A stretch of 8,460 nucleotides of DNA from Methanomassiliicoccaceae archaeon (lineage in GTDB: Archaea > Thermoplasmatota > Thermoplasmata > Methanomassiliicoccales > Methanomethylophilaceae): positions 1 to 8,460 of the forward strand of contig WRKC01000070.1 in NCBI GenBank assembly GCA_009778275.1, in the 5' to 3' direction. Every line of letters begins with the position of its first letter. Position 1 is the first letter of the stretch. The notes beneath the pieces were generated by a model, which saw only the letters and a program-made list of their open reading frames with translations, was not told the origin of the DNA and did not search any database. Below are positions 1 to 6,678 of the stretch, piece by piece. A program made the position numbers and the translations under genes.

Positions 1-14
1 AAACCGACGTATGG

Positions 15-28
15 ATAGCTTAAGCTAT
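15..28. repeat. 14-nt perfect palindrome
   Basis: ATAGCTTAAGCTAT is its own reverse complement. It lies about 65 nt beyond the 3' end of tRNA-Val. No gene is visible in positions 1-91. It could be a protein-binding site or chance in AT-rich DNA. Confidence 0.4.
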
Positions 29-91
29 GCAAAATTTTATGAGAACAGTATGCTTTATAGGCACATCGGGTCTATTTTATTGGAATAGGAG

Positions 92-164
92 TGGGCCCGG
101 CCGGATTTGAACCGGCGACCTTCGCCGTGTGAAGGCGACGTCATAACCCCTAGACCACAGGCCC
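92..164 (-). tRNA. tRNA-Val (anticodon CAC)
   Basis: Read on the minus strand this folds into a complete 73-nt cloverleaf. The 7-bp acceptor stem pairs GGGCCTG with CGGGCCC (one G-U). The anticodon loop TTCACAC (plus positions 127-133) carries CAC at 129-131, which decodes the valine codon GTG. The T arm is CCGG-type with a TTCAAAT loop, and the discriminator base is A. No CCA is encoded after the discriminator (ACTCC follows), so CCA must be added after transcription, as in many archaea. There is no intron. The gene is divergent from the zinc-ribbon/SHOCT gene on the right. Confidence 0.96.
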
Positions 165-188
165 GTGTCCCGACCTATTATACTTTGG

Positions 189-197
189 GTATATAAC
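189..197 (-). promoter_or_regulatory. Probable TATA box of the tRNA-Val gene
   Basis: On the minus strand this reads GTTATATAC and is centred about 29 nt upstream of the mature tRNA-Val 5' end, close to the usual archaeal TATA-to-start distance. A second AT-rich word at 177-184 is too near the tRNA to be the main box. Assigned by position and composition only. Confidence 0.5.
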
Positions 198-257
198 GGT
201 TGAGAGTACACCTCCCGAAAAGAAATTCTGTTTGATTCTTTCTAAAAAAAGGACTCA

Positions 258-270
258 TTATAAAATATAA
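258..270 (+). promoter_or_regulatory. TATA-like box before the zinc-ribbon/SHOCT gene
   Basis: The run TTATAAAATATAA is a strong archaeal TATA-box match. Its centre is only about 27 nt from the ATG at 292, so by the usual spacing transcription would begin near or at the start codon. A purine-rich Shine-Dalgarno-like GGAAGGAG (271-278) lies between them, 13 nt before the ATG, and could only work if transcription began further upstream. The sequence alone does not decide between the two readings. Confidence 0.45.
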
Positions 271-291
271 GGAAGGAGTATCTATTACACA

Positions 292-633
292 ATGGGCAAA
301 AAATGCATAGGCTGCGGTAAGGCAATGGGAGGATTGCTGGGAGCATATGGCGTTAGGTTATTGTATGGAGAAGTATGCCTGACCTGTAACAAGAAACTGA
401 ACATCATCCCGAGCTACCAATACCTTACGCCCGATCAGATCAAAGACGTGATCTCCGGCAGGGTCCAAAAGGGCGATGTCGTACCTCCATCGCAGATCAC
501 GCATCCCGGCAGCGGGTCCGCAAGGCAGGCAACATCGGCCGAGCAGATAAGGCAGTACAAAGAGCTGCTGGATGACGGCATCATTACGCAGGAAGAGTAT
601 GAAGAGAAGAAGAGGCAGCTTCTGAATTCCTGA
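292..633 (+). CDS. Small zinc-ribbon protein with C-terminal SHOCT domain
   Basis: Uncharacterised 113-residue protein. Two CxxC pairs, C5/C8 and C29/C32, form a probable zinc-binding knuckle near the N-terminus. Their spacing and the glycine-rich stretch between them resemble DUF4428-type modules; that match is tentative. A linker rich in Gly, Ser and Pro (about 60-80) follows. Residues 82-112 (QYKELLDDGIITQEEYEEKK) match the SHOCT motif, a short helical hairpin found at the ends of many otherwise unrelated bacterial and archaeal proteins and thought to mediate oligomerisation or partner binding. There is no signal peptide or membrane segment, so it is probably cytosolic. The ATG at 292 has GGAAGGAG 13 nt upstream. 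It is monocistronic, with non-coding DNA on both sides. Stop codon TGA. The cellular role is unknown. Confidence 0.85.
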   Translation: MGKKCIGCGKAMGGLLGAYGVRLLYGEVCLTCNKKLNIIPSYQYLTPDQIKDVISGRVQKGDVVPPSQITHPGSGSARQATSAEQIRQYKELLDDGIITQEEYEEKKRQLLNS

Positions 634-640
634 AGGTTTC

Positions 641-668
641 TTTTCCGGCGGTCTGAAAGCCGGGTTTT
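641..668 (+). terminator. Possible hairpin/T-run terminator after the SHOCT gene
   Basis: CCGGC (645-649) can pair with GCCGG (659-663) across a 9-nt loop, followed by GTTTT (664-668). It begins 11 nt after the TGA of the zinc-ribbon/SHOCT gene. The stem is short and the T-run weak, and archaeal termination depends mainly on T-runs, so this is a modest call. Confidence 0.3.
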
Positions 669-698
669 GCGGTCCTTCTTTGATTTGTGCGGAAATGA

Positions 699-717
699 TT
701 CCGGGCTATGCCCGGAA
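699..717. repeat. Perfect 8-bp inverted repeat with 3-nt loop
   Basis: TTCCGGGC (699-706) and GCCCGGAA (710-717) are exact reverse complements around TAT. The DNA or RNA could form a stable short hairpin. No T-run follows, so it is not a standard terminator. It could be a transcript-end stabiliser, a protein-binding dyad, or chance. Confidence 0.55.
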
Positions 718-910
718 CTGTATAAGCCCCACACACTCAGACTGCACAGAAATATCTGTCAGAATCGCTTCCGGGCGGCGTATCGGGATGGTCCTTTCTG
801 TGAACAATCATTTTGATGATGTTCAACCAAGAACCTTTATTTACACAAGAACAAGTATCAGAGTATCTACACAAAATCCACTCAAATCAAGGAAAAACCG
901 CCAGTTCGTG

Positions 911-950
911 TTTTATATAATGATAAGTATGTAAAATATAGACTATATAG
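911..950 (+). promoter_or_regulatory. AT-rich promoter region of the adhesin-like gene
   Basis: Three TATA-like words occur in tandem: TTTTATATAA (911-920), GTAAAATATA (931-940) and CTATATAG (943-950). The first would give a 5' leader of roughly 75 nt and the last roughly 45 nt. A run of seven Ts (970-976) falls inside or at the edge of the leader. Which box is used cannot be told from the sequence. Confidence 0.45.
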
Positions 951-1004
951 AAAGAAGGAAAGGACTGCGTTTTTTTCCAGATCCTTTCAACAATGACACC
1001 AAAA

Positions 1005-1010
1005 GGAAGG
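1005..1010 (+). promoter_or_regulatory. Ribosome-binding site of the adhesin-like gene
   Basis: GGAAGG lies 7 nt before the ATG at 1018. This supports that start over the out-of-frame ATG at 993 and implies a leadered mRNA. Confidence 0.6.
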
Positions 1011-1017
1011 CATACCG

Positions 1018-4000
1018 ATGAAAATTCAACATAGTGATAAGATCAAGACCGGGGGTACCAGAAAGCTCTCTGCGTTCAAATGCGCAGTGCTCGTGCTGGT
1101 AACGATGGCCGTAGCGGTAGCAGCCGTTCAATTGGCCCCAGAGAACTCTAATTACTCTTCAGCGGCAAGCAATTATGATGTGACCGGGGATCTGGTAGAC
1201 TCCTACCCCAGCACCGATCTGGCGTCAGTGTTCGCCGTCATCAACGGGCATGCAGGCACCGATTATACAATAACGGCATCAACTTTTGACTACGACGTTA
1301 CCTCGTTCACACTCGATGCCGGCAAAGTAGTGACATTGACGACCACTGGTAATTTTATGCTCCTACTGACCACGCCGGGCGCGATACATGGCACGGTCTA
1401 CGGCGACCTTACGCTGAGGAACATACTTATCGCCGGCAATAACGACGATAGCGGAGGCATAGTGGTCGAAAGCGGCGGCGTACTGAATATGGACAATGCA
1501 TCGCTCATAGCGAATTGCCGCAGTACCTCAGCCGGCGGCGGTGTGTATGTACACACGGGCGGCACCCTCAATATGTACGGTAACTCCGAGATAGCGAATT
1601 GTCAAAGCACCGATACCGGCGGCGGAGTTTACAACGGCGGCACCTTCTCAATGACTGACAATGCTTTGATAACAAGTTGTAAGGCATTGTATGGCGGCGG
1701 CGTGTTCAACGCCGGCCAATTCACAATGGAAGACAATGCAAATGTCGCCAGCAACACTGCAGACCGGGCCGGCGGCGTATATAATGAAGGCACATTCACA
1801 ATGAATGATTACGCGCGCGCCTGGTACAATAAGGCAGATTTCAACGGCGGCGGCGTATATAATGAAGGCACATTCACAATCAATGACTCTGCAGCCATCA
1901 CAAATAACAAAGCAAATCACGGCGGCGGCGTATATAATGAATCGACATTCAACATATCCGGCGGTGTAATCTCCGAAAACTCTGCCACAGGGAATGGCGG
2001 AGGCATTGATAACTACACTGGCACATTCACAATGTCCGCCGGATCGATAAACTTTAACGATGCCGATTACGGCGGCGGGGTGAACAACGAAGGCACTTTT
2101 ACCATATCGGGTACTGCGGCAATCTCAAACAATAAGGCCGTATACAACGGCGGCGGCATATACAACCCATCTAGCCTTACCATAGAAGGCGGAACAATAA
2201 ATGCTAATAAAGCTGAGCACGGCGGCGGCATCTACACCACCGACACAAGTTCCATCATAGTGAAGGGTGGCCGGATATACAGCAACGCTGCCAACGGCGA
2301 CGGTGTATCCACAGGCGGCCAAGGCGGCGGCATATTCAGCGAGGCTTCCACTTTCACCATCGAAGGCGGCGAGATCTATAGGAACGATGCGTCAGACGGT
2401 GCGGGTATCTACTTGAACGATAAGCTCAGCACCTTCTTCATGACAAACGGCAAGATATACCTCAACACTGCCACCGATTGCGGAGGGGGCATTTACAACA
2501 AAGCCATCCTCTCCATCACCGGCGGCGAAATATACCAGAACCAGGCGGAGGACGGTGCGGGCATTTTCATAGAGGATGACTGCACTTCAGCACAGATATC
2601 TGCCTGCCTGATACGTAATAACACTGCCACCGGCAATGGAGGCGGCATTTACAACAAAGGTGCGGATACAAGGACAAATTGTTCGATCTATAGCAATACC
2701 GCCGCCAGCGGCGGCGGTGGAATCTACAACAATGGCACCTTTGCAGTGTTAGGAAACGCCATCTATAATAACGGCGCAAATTTCGGCGGCGGAGTTTTTA
2801 ACGCAGGTATGCTCACCATGTCGGGCAGCTCGGAAATCTATGGCAACGAGGCAGAATACGGCGGCGGTGCGTACAACGAATCCTCTTTCACGCAGTCAGA
2901 TGATTCAGAGATCTCCGGCAACGGGGCCGATTATGGCGGCGGAGTGTATAATACCGGCGACCTTGAGATGTCGGGCAATGCAGCGGTCAGCGATAATGAA
3001 ACAGAATATGACGGCGGAGGCATCTACAACGGAGGCGTATTGAAGATATCCGGCGGCACGGTCTCCGACAACACAGCCGGAGGTATCGGCGGCGGCATCT
3101 ACACTGAAGCATACACCGACGCGACCGTCAGCATAGATATTGCCGCTTCCGCGGTATTCACAGGCAACACCGCATCCTTCGGAATGGATGTCGGCAAGAC
3201 CGCAGCGGAACTGCTAGCCTTGTTCCCCTTCATCAGGACGGACAGCCACAGCACACACCCGACGCTGGCATTCGTCCACCCGCTCAACAACTATGACATA
3301 AACGTGTTCACATTCGATGTGACGGTCTACTATGTGGACTACGATGATAATCCGGTCGGTCTCATAGTAAGCACAACATATGTTGTGGTATACTATCTTC
3401 CATTCTCGCTCGCTAAAGCAGATATACCCAGCATAGCAGGATATAGTTTCAAGGACTGGAAGATCGGGATCGCCGGAATGCCTGAGGGCAATACCACCGT
3501 GTTTCTTCCAAGCGTGACCTCTGATACGGAGATCTATCTGATATACGGACCTGCACAAGTAAAGGAATACTTCATCAAGGCGACAGCCGACTCTTTCACG
3601 ACCATCTCTCCCTCGGGGACCGTGACGGTGCCTGCCGGAACAAGCAAGACCTTCACATTCTCCGCCAACCCCGGATTCTACATAAAGGATGTGATAGTGG
3701 ACGGAGTGTATCTATCCGGAGCGGAGATAGGCCTCGGATACTACACGTTCTCCAATGTCCTATACAACCACACCATTACCGTGGTGGGAGGCATGACCCC
3801 GAGGGCGGACATAACCCTGAGGATCGATGTGATGGAGGGAAGCGGATACGCCGAGTACAGCATAAACGGGGGGACGGCCATGAGATACGTCTCGATTGTC
3901 AACCTCCCCGAGCATGCGAACGTCATCGTCTATGCATATGCCGGAGACGGGTACGAGTTCAAAGAGTGGAGGGACGGAAGCATTGTGATCGTAACATACG

Positions 4001-4383
4001 ACTACGCAATGAACGATCTGATGTCGTCAGTGCAGCTTGAACTTTACTTCACTGATGAAAGCGGTTCCGGTCTGTCCAACCTATTTTGGTGGATCGCCGC
4101 CACATTGCTGCTGCTACTGGCCGGCCTGTTGTTTTGGTTCATAATCTTCTACAGAAGGTATTACGATATCTACAAACAGACGGCTGTGCCTATCGTAGGC
4201 GATGAGAAAGTGCACAGGAAGAGTGAGTATACTTTCTCGGTCACAGGAAATGTCGGAAAGGTCTCATATCGTGTCGGAGAGGACGGACAATGGAAGATAC
4301 TGCTTCCCAATGCGGACGGAACATACACCGTGCCCAAGAAAGAAGTGGTAGACGACATCTACCTCGAAGCGGCCCTGTTATGA
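1018..4383 (+). CDS. Adhesin-like surface protein with glycine-rich beta-helix repeats and C-terminal membrane anchor
   Basis: Protein of 1121 residues, probably displayed on the cell surface. Residues 1-21 are basic and 22-40 hydrophobic, giving a signal peptide or signal anchor. Residues about 173-695 hold some 21 repeats of 24-28 residues (one longer), each built on GGG[VI]YN followed by a short hydroxyl-rich strand and an N-A-x-x-x-N-x-A-like turn. This pattern is typical of right-handed parallel beta-helix (Pmp/adhesin-like) proteins. About 767-845 resembles an InlB B-repeat (GYSFKDWK). About 849-925 is a beta-domain with SPSGTVTVPAGTSKTFTFSA, and about 930-1013 is another with YEFKEWRDG. 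A strongly hydrophobic segment at 1020-1045 followed by FYRRYY is a membrane anchor with the C-terminus inside. The final 70 or so residues form a beta-rich tail. Such proteins are common in gut methanogens and are thought to contact host or syntrophic partners; the ligand is unknown. Good GGAAGG site, monocistronic, TGA stop. Confidence 0.85.
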   Translation: MKIQHSDKIKTGGTRKLSAFKCAVLVLVTMAVAVAAVQLAPENSNYSSAASNYDVTGDLVDSYPSTDLASVFAVINGHAGTDYTITASTFDYDVTSFTLDAGKVVTLTTTGNFMLLLTTPGAIHGTVYGDLTLRNILIAGNNDDSGGIVVESGGVLNMDNASLIANCRSTSAGGGVYVHTGGTLNMYGNSEIANCQSTDTGGGVYNGGTFSMTDNALITSCKALYGGGVFNAGQFTMEDNANVASNTADRAGGVYNEGTFTMNDYARAWYNKADFNGGGVYNEGTFTINDSAAITNNKANHGGGVYNESTFNISGGVISENSATGNGGGIDNYTGTFTMSAGSINFNDADYGGGVNNEGTFTISGTAAISNNKAVYNGGGIYNPSSLTIEGGTINANKAEHGGGIYTTDTSSIIVKGGRIYSNAANGDGVSTGGQGGGIFSEASTFTIEGGEIYRNDASDGAGIYLNDKLSTFFMTNGKIYLNTATDCGGGIYNKAILSITGGEIYQNQAEDGAGIFIEDDCTSAQISACLIRNNTATGNGGGIYNKGADTRTNCSIYSNTAASGGGGIYNNGTFAVLGNAIYNNGANFGGGVFNAGMLTMSGSSEIYGNEAEYGGGAYNESSFTQSDDSEISGNGADYGGGVYNTGDLEMSGNAAVSDNETEYDGGGIYNGGVLKISGGTVSDNTAGGIGGGIYTEAYTDATVSIDIAASAVFTGNTASFGMDVGKTAAELLALFPFIRTDSHSTHPTLAFVHPLNNYDINVFTFDVTVYYVDYDDNPVGLIVSTTYVVVYYLPFSLAKADIPSIAGYSFKDWKIGIAGMPEGNTTVFLPSVTSDTEIYLIYGPAQVKEYFIKATADSFTTISPSGTVTVPAGTSKTFTFSANPGFYIKDVIVDGVYLSGAEIGLGYYTFSNVLYNHTITVVGGMTPRADITLRIDVMEGSGYAEYSINGGTAMRYVSIVNLPEHANVIVYAYAGDGYEFKEWRDGSIVIVTYDYAMNDLMSSVQLELYFTDESGSGLSNLFWWIAATLLLLLAGLLFWFIIFYRRYYDIYKQTAVPIVGDEKVHRKSEYTFSVTGNVGKVSYRVGEDGQWKILLPNADGTYTVPKKEVVDDIYLEAALL
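1534..3102 (+). repeat. Array of about 21 diverged 75-nt coding repeats
   Basis: GGCGGC-rich words encoding GGG[VI]Y recur at residues 173, 201, 226, 252, 277, 302, 327, 352, 378, 402, 436, 461, 489, 513, 541, 566, 590, 615, 640, 666 and 691 of the surface protein. Most intervals are 24-28 codons; one is 34. Two units (461, 513) have GAG in place of GGG. The copies have diverged at the DNA level except for a few near-identical neighbours, so the array is an old repeat with some recent duplication or conversion. Confidence 0.85.
1771..1880 (+). repeat. Two identical 32-nt direct repeats 78 nt apart
   Basis: Positions 1771-1802 and 1849-1880 are identical over 32 nt and encode GGVYNEGTFT. The offset of 78 nt (26 codons) keeps the reading frame. 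A third, partly diverged copy starts near 1924. Identity at synonymous sites points to recent unit duplication or gene conversion. Confidence 0.8.
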
Positions 4384-4450
4384 TTCGTGTGGAATACATG
4401 CAGAGGACTCTGATTCGGGGTAAAAGGACGCCAATGGGGAAAGAGAGGTG

Positions 4451-4468
4451 CATGTCCGGCCGGATGTG
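4451..4468. repeat. Short dyad between the adhesin-like and ALDH-like genes
   Basis: The core TCCGGCCGGA (4455-4464) is a perfect 10-nt palindrome. With G-U pairs it extends outward to CATG/TGTG as a possible RNA hairpin. It lies about 70 nt past the adhesin stop and has no T-run after it. The rest of the 204-nt gap shows no credible gene. Confidence 0.35.
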
Positions 4469-4554
4469 CCCCCGGAACCCCCCATCAGGCATCTGGAACG
4501 AGGGGCGGAGTGCAAGGCCAATGACCGAATAAAGGACAGGACCGGGTTTGCGCA

Positions 4555-4566
4555 AGATTAACATAG
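4555..4566 (+). promoter_or_regulatory. Possible TATA box of the ALDH-like gene
   Basis: GATTAACATAG is centred about 27 nt before the ATG at 4588. No Shine-Dalgarno-like sequence precedes that ATG (AAGTGGC only). Both facts fit a leaderless transcript beginning at the start codon. Confidence 0.4.
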
Positions 4567-4587
4567 CAATAGCATGCTTTAAGTGGC

Positions 4588-5979
4588 ATGACTGGTCCGG
4601 AAGGCAATTTTACGTTTGACAACGAGAAGTTCGAGGCCGCTTTTCAGGCAGCGCTCCAGATGAAGAAGAGGGATCATCCATCTTTCATCGGAGGAATGAA
4701 AGTAGCATCCGGGCTCGACTTCGTTGTAAAAAGTCCGATCGACGGCAGTATCAGCTTCGGTTCTTTTCAGGAACCGGAGGCGGGGATAACCGAGTACGCC
4801 GTGGACGTCGCATTGAAGGTCCATACCCAGTGGGCAAAATTGTCTCTTAAGGAAAGGATAGGATACTTCGAGAATCTCCTCGGGATGATAAAGGCTCAGA
4901 GATACAGATTGGCGGCAATGGTCCTTCTCAGTTCCGGAATGACAAGGCAGGAGGCAGTGGCGGAAGTCGACAGGCTGATCGATGTCATTTCTTCCCTATG
5001 CAGAACATCCGAGAACTCCCTGAAAGGAAAGACGGGCGTATGGGGCATCATAACATCATACAACTCGCCTCTCGCCTCTCCGGTGGGACATGCGGCAGCG
5101 GCGGCAATAGCCGGGAACACCGCGGTGGTGATGCCGTCGAAGTATTGTCCTTCCCCGGTTTACATGATATACGACATGATGGAGAATGTCGGTCTCCCTT
5201 CAGGCGTGATGAACATCATCGTCGACAGGAAGGACATGACATATGAACAACTAGCTAACGACTCAAGGCTGGAAGGGATCCTGATATCCGGCTCCGGAGA
5301 ATATCTGGAGGAGATGATCTTCCTTCAGGTGGACGATGAGCTGAAGGTTCTGAACGAACTTAAAGGTATGAATCCGATAATAGTACACAGGCCGGGGGAC
5401 ATCAATGCAGCAGCCCGCGACATATTGGAGTCGGCGTTCAGATACAACGGGCAGGGGCTTTTCTCTTCATCGAAGATAATCGTGACCGCCGACGACAGCA
5501 GCAAGCTCATCAACGCGCTTCTGGAGAAAGCAAGAGAGATGAAGATAGGGGACCCCGCTGACACGGACACCTTTGCAGGACCGATCATATCGCCGGCAAA
5601 CTCGAAAAAGTTCGTTCAGACCACCGACAAGATCAGAGGGAACATACTTTATGGGGCAAAGAAGGTCGAGGACGAATTCACGAGGAACGGCGAATACTTC
5701 ACGCCCGCGATAATAACCGGTCTTGACGACGATAACGATCTGATGTTCATGGACTCCGGTCTGCCGATACTCTGCATAAAGGCCGTACAGGACCTGGATT
5801 CAGCGATGGAAGAGCTGGAGGAGACCGAATGCGGCCTTTCCGCCGGGATAATGAGCAAAGATCACAGAGCGACGGAAAGATTCCTTTCGGAAGCCGATGT
5901 TAAATTCAAGTTCGTGAACGAGAGCAGCGCGTCGCTGCGCCCCGCGGTGTACGCCAGAGCGGAAGAGTTCCTCAAATGA
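4588..5979 (+). CDS. Aldehyde dehydrogenase-fold protein lacking the catalytic cysteine
   Basis: A 463-residue protein with the full-length ALDH superfamily layout, closest in feel to archaeal P5C/semialdehyde dehydrogenases. The N-terminal SPIDG (49-53) and the helix region KLSLKERIGYFENLL are typical. Active-site Asn is kept in ITSYNSP (N159), the Rossmann GS turn in ISGSGE (234-238), and the general-base Glu in NELKGMNP (E257). Three key residues differ. The catalytic Cys of GQxC becomes Leu (L291 in YNGQGLFSSS), the NAD-ribose Lys of KPSE becomes Met (M182 in VVMPSK), and the E-x-F-G-P glutamate appears replaced (M388 region, MFMDSGLP). It keeps an intact frame, so it is not an obvious pseudogene. 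It may be a pseudoenzyme with a binding, structural or regulatory role, or a non-oxidative activity; normal thioester-based aldehyde oxidation is unlikely. It is monocistronic, probably leaderless, and has a TGA stop. The family call is firm; the function is not. Confidence 0.85.
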   Translation: MTGPEGNFTFDNEKFEAAFQAALQMKKRDHPSFIGGMKVASGLDFVVKSPIDGSISFGSFQEPEAGITEYAVDVALKVHTQWAKLSLKERIGYFENLLGMIKAQRYRLAAMVLLSSGMTRQEAVAEVDRLIDVISSLCRTSENSLKGKTGVWGIITSYNSPLASPVGHAAAAAIAGNTAVVMPSKYCPSPVYMIYDMMENVGLPSGVMNIIVDRKDMTYEQLANDSRLEGILISGSGEYLEEMIFLQVDDELKVLNELKGMNPIIVHRPGDINAAARDILESAFRYNGQGLFSSSKIIVTADDSSKLINALLEKAREMKIGDPADTDTFAGPIISPANSKKFVQTTDKIRGNILYGAKKVEDEFTRNGEYFTPAIITGLDDDNDLMFMDSGLPILCIKAVQDLDSAMEELEETECGLSAGIMSKDHRATERFLSEADVKFKFVNESSASLRPAVYARAEEFLK

Positions 5980-5993
5980 TCAGAGGCCTCTGA
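5980..5993. repeat. 14-nt perfect palindrome at a stop-to-stop junction
   Basis: TCAGAGGCCTCTGA equals its own reverse complement. Its left TCA is the stop codon of the minus-strand radical SAM gene, and it directly abuts the TGA (5977-5979) of the ALDH-like gene. It could form a hairpin in either transcript, but no T-run follows on either side. Confidence 0.6.
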
Positions 5994-6672
5994 CCCTGAC
6001 TCTCTCCACGAATCCCTTAGCGGTCTCGGCCATCCTGACCAGCGCCGGCGTCGGATAAGGTTTGATGTTCATCTTCGGGTCCAAGGTGACTCTCGGATCG
6101 AACTGCTGTATGATCATGCTCTTCGAACCGTCGACATCGCCGAGAAGCTTTACGAAAGAATCGTGGGTTATGACCCCCGGAACGGCGACAGTGCGTATCT
6201 CATAGGCAATTCCGGATTCGTCGAGGATCCGCAGACTTCTTCTGATGAGTTCGACATCGACCTCTACGCCTGCGGCCTTGGAATAAGAAACGGCATCCAG
6301 AGGCGCCATGATGTTGATGCAGACCTTGTCCACGAGTTTCGCTCCCACCAGATCGTCCAAGATATCCGGAGCGTATCCATTAGTATCCAGTTTGATCTTG
6401 ACCTTGAGTTTCCTGATGTCGGCGATCAGTTTGTAAAGATCGGCATTGATGGTGGGCTCTCCACCTGAGATGACGACCGCCTCCAAAAAATCCCTGTTCT
6501 CTTTAATGTATCTCAGGACTGCGGAGACATCCAGATCCTCTCCAGTTCCTTCTGCCAGGTCCGGTCTGTTGCAATACGGGCATCTGAAGTTGCACCCGCC
6601 GAGCAGGATCATGCAGGCGTTCTTTCCCTCCCAATCCTGAAGGGTGGTCTTCACGAACCCGGCTATTCGCAT
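5980..6672 (-). CDS. Radical SAM activating protein, NrdG2-like (anaerobic ribonucleotide reductase activase family)
   Basis: A 230-residue radical SAM enzyme. The 4Fe-4S cluster motif CNFRCPYC is at 27-34 (C27, C31, C34; CX3CX2C). It is preceded by the family's GFxKTTLQDWEGKxAxxxxLxGC opening, and the SAM-binding SGGEPT is at 69-74. Length and opening match the archaeal and bacterial NrdG2-type activases. These use SAM to place a glycyl radical on the class III (anaerobic) ribonucleotide reductase NrdD. CNRPDL replaces the common CHNPEL. No glycyl-radical partner is in this window, so NrdD activation is inferred from family only; another glycyl-radical enzyme could be the substrate. The ATG at 6672 lies 6 nt after the TGA of the upstream ACT-domain gene with only a weak ribosome site, implying co-transcription and perhaps translational coupling. 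It ends with no spacer against the convergent ALDH-like gene. Confidence 0.85.
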   Translation of the reverse strand: MRIAGFVKTTLQDWEGKNACMILLGGCNFRCPYCNRPDLAEGTGEDLDVSAVLRYIKENRDFLEAVVISGGEPTINADLYKLIADIRKLKVKIKLDTNGYAPDILDDLVGAKLVDKVCINIMAPLDAVSYSKAAGVEVDVELIRRSLRILDESGIAYEIRTVAVPGVITHDSFVKLLGDVDGSKSMIIQQFDPRVTLDPKMNIKPYPTPALVRMAETAKGFVERVRVRGL

Positions 6673-6678
6673 GTTCCA

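Larger units (their letters stand above)
634..1017. other. 384-nt non-coding stretch upstream of the adhesin-like gene
   Basis: No convincing gene is present. An 84-residue open frame at 680-934 has no ribosome-binding site, no recognisable domain and an implausible composition. The stretch contains the weak terminator hairpin, a perfect 8-bp inverted repeat at 699-717, a progressively AT-rich segment from about 800, several TATA-like words at 911-950, and seven consecutive Ts at 970-976. It most likely acts as the 3' end of the SHOCT transcript plus a long promoter and leader region for the surface protein. Confidence 0.6.

Noticed and set aside
219..231. A 12-nt word, AAGAAATTCTGT, shared between the region after tRNA-Val and the tRNA-Leu intron/exon 2 (near 8407-8417), considered as an attachment site remnant
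   Set aside because: A 12-nt match is expected by chance in a window this long, and no integrase or element lies between the two copies.
435..734. 99-residue minus-strand open frame
   Set aside because: Lies mostly antisense to the well-supported SHOCT gene; serine-rich shadow translation without a recognisable fold.
680..934. 84-residue open frame on the plus strand between the SHOCT and adhesin-like genes
   Set aside because: No ribosome site, no domain, odd composition, and it overlaps the inverted repeat and the TATA-like region.
1534..3102. Regular spacing reminiscent of a CRISPR array
   Set aside because: The repeats are coding, diverged, in frame at about 25 codons and encode a beta-helix pattern; there are no uniform repeats with unique spacers.
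4290..4532. 80-residue plus-strand frame at the end of the adhesin-like gene
   Set aside because: Out of frame with the adhesin tail, no ribosome site, Arg- and Gly-rich shadow composition.
4588..5979. Considering the ALDH-like gene a pseudogene
   Set aside because: The frame is intact over the usual family length and several motifs are kept; only specific active-site residues differ.
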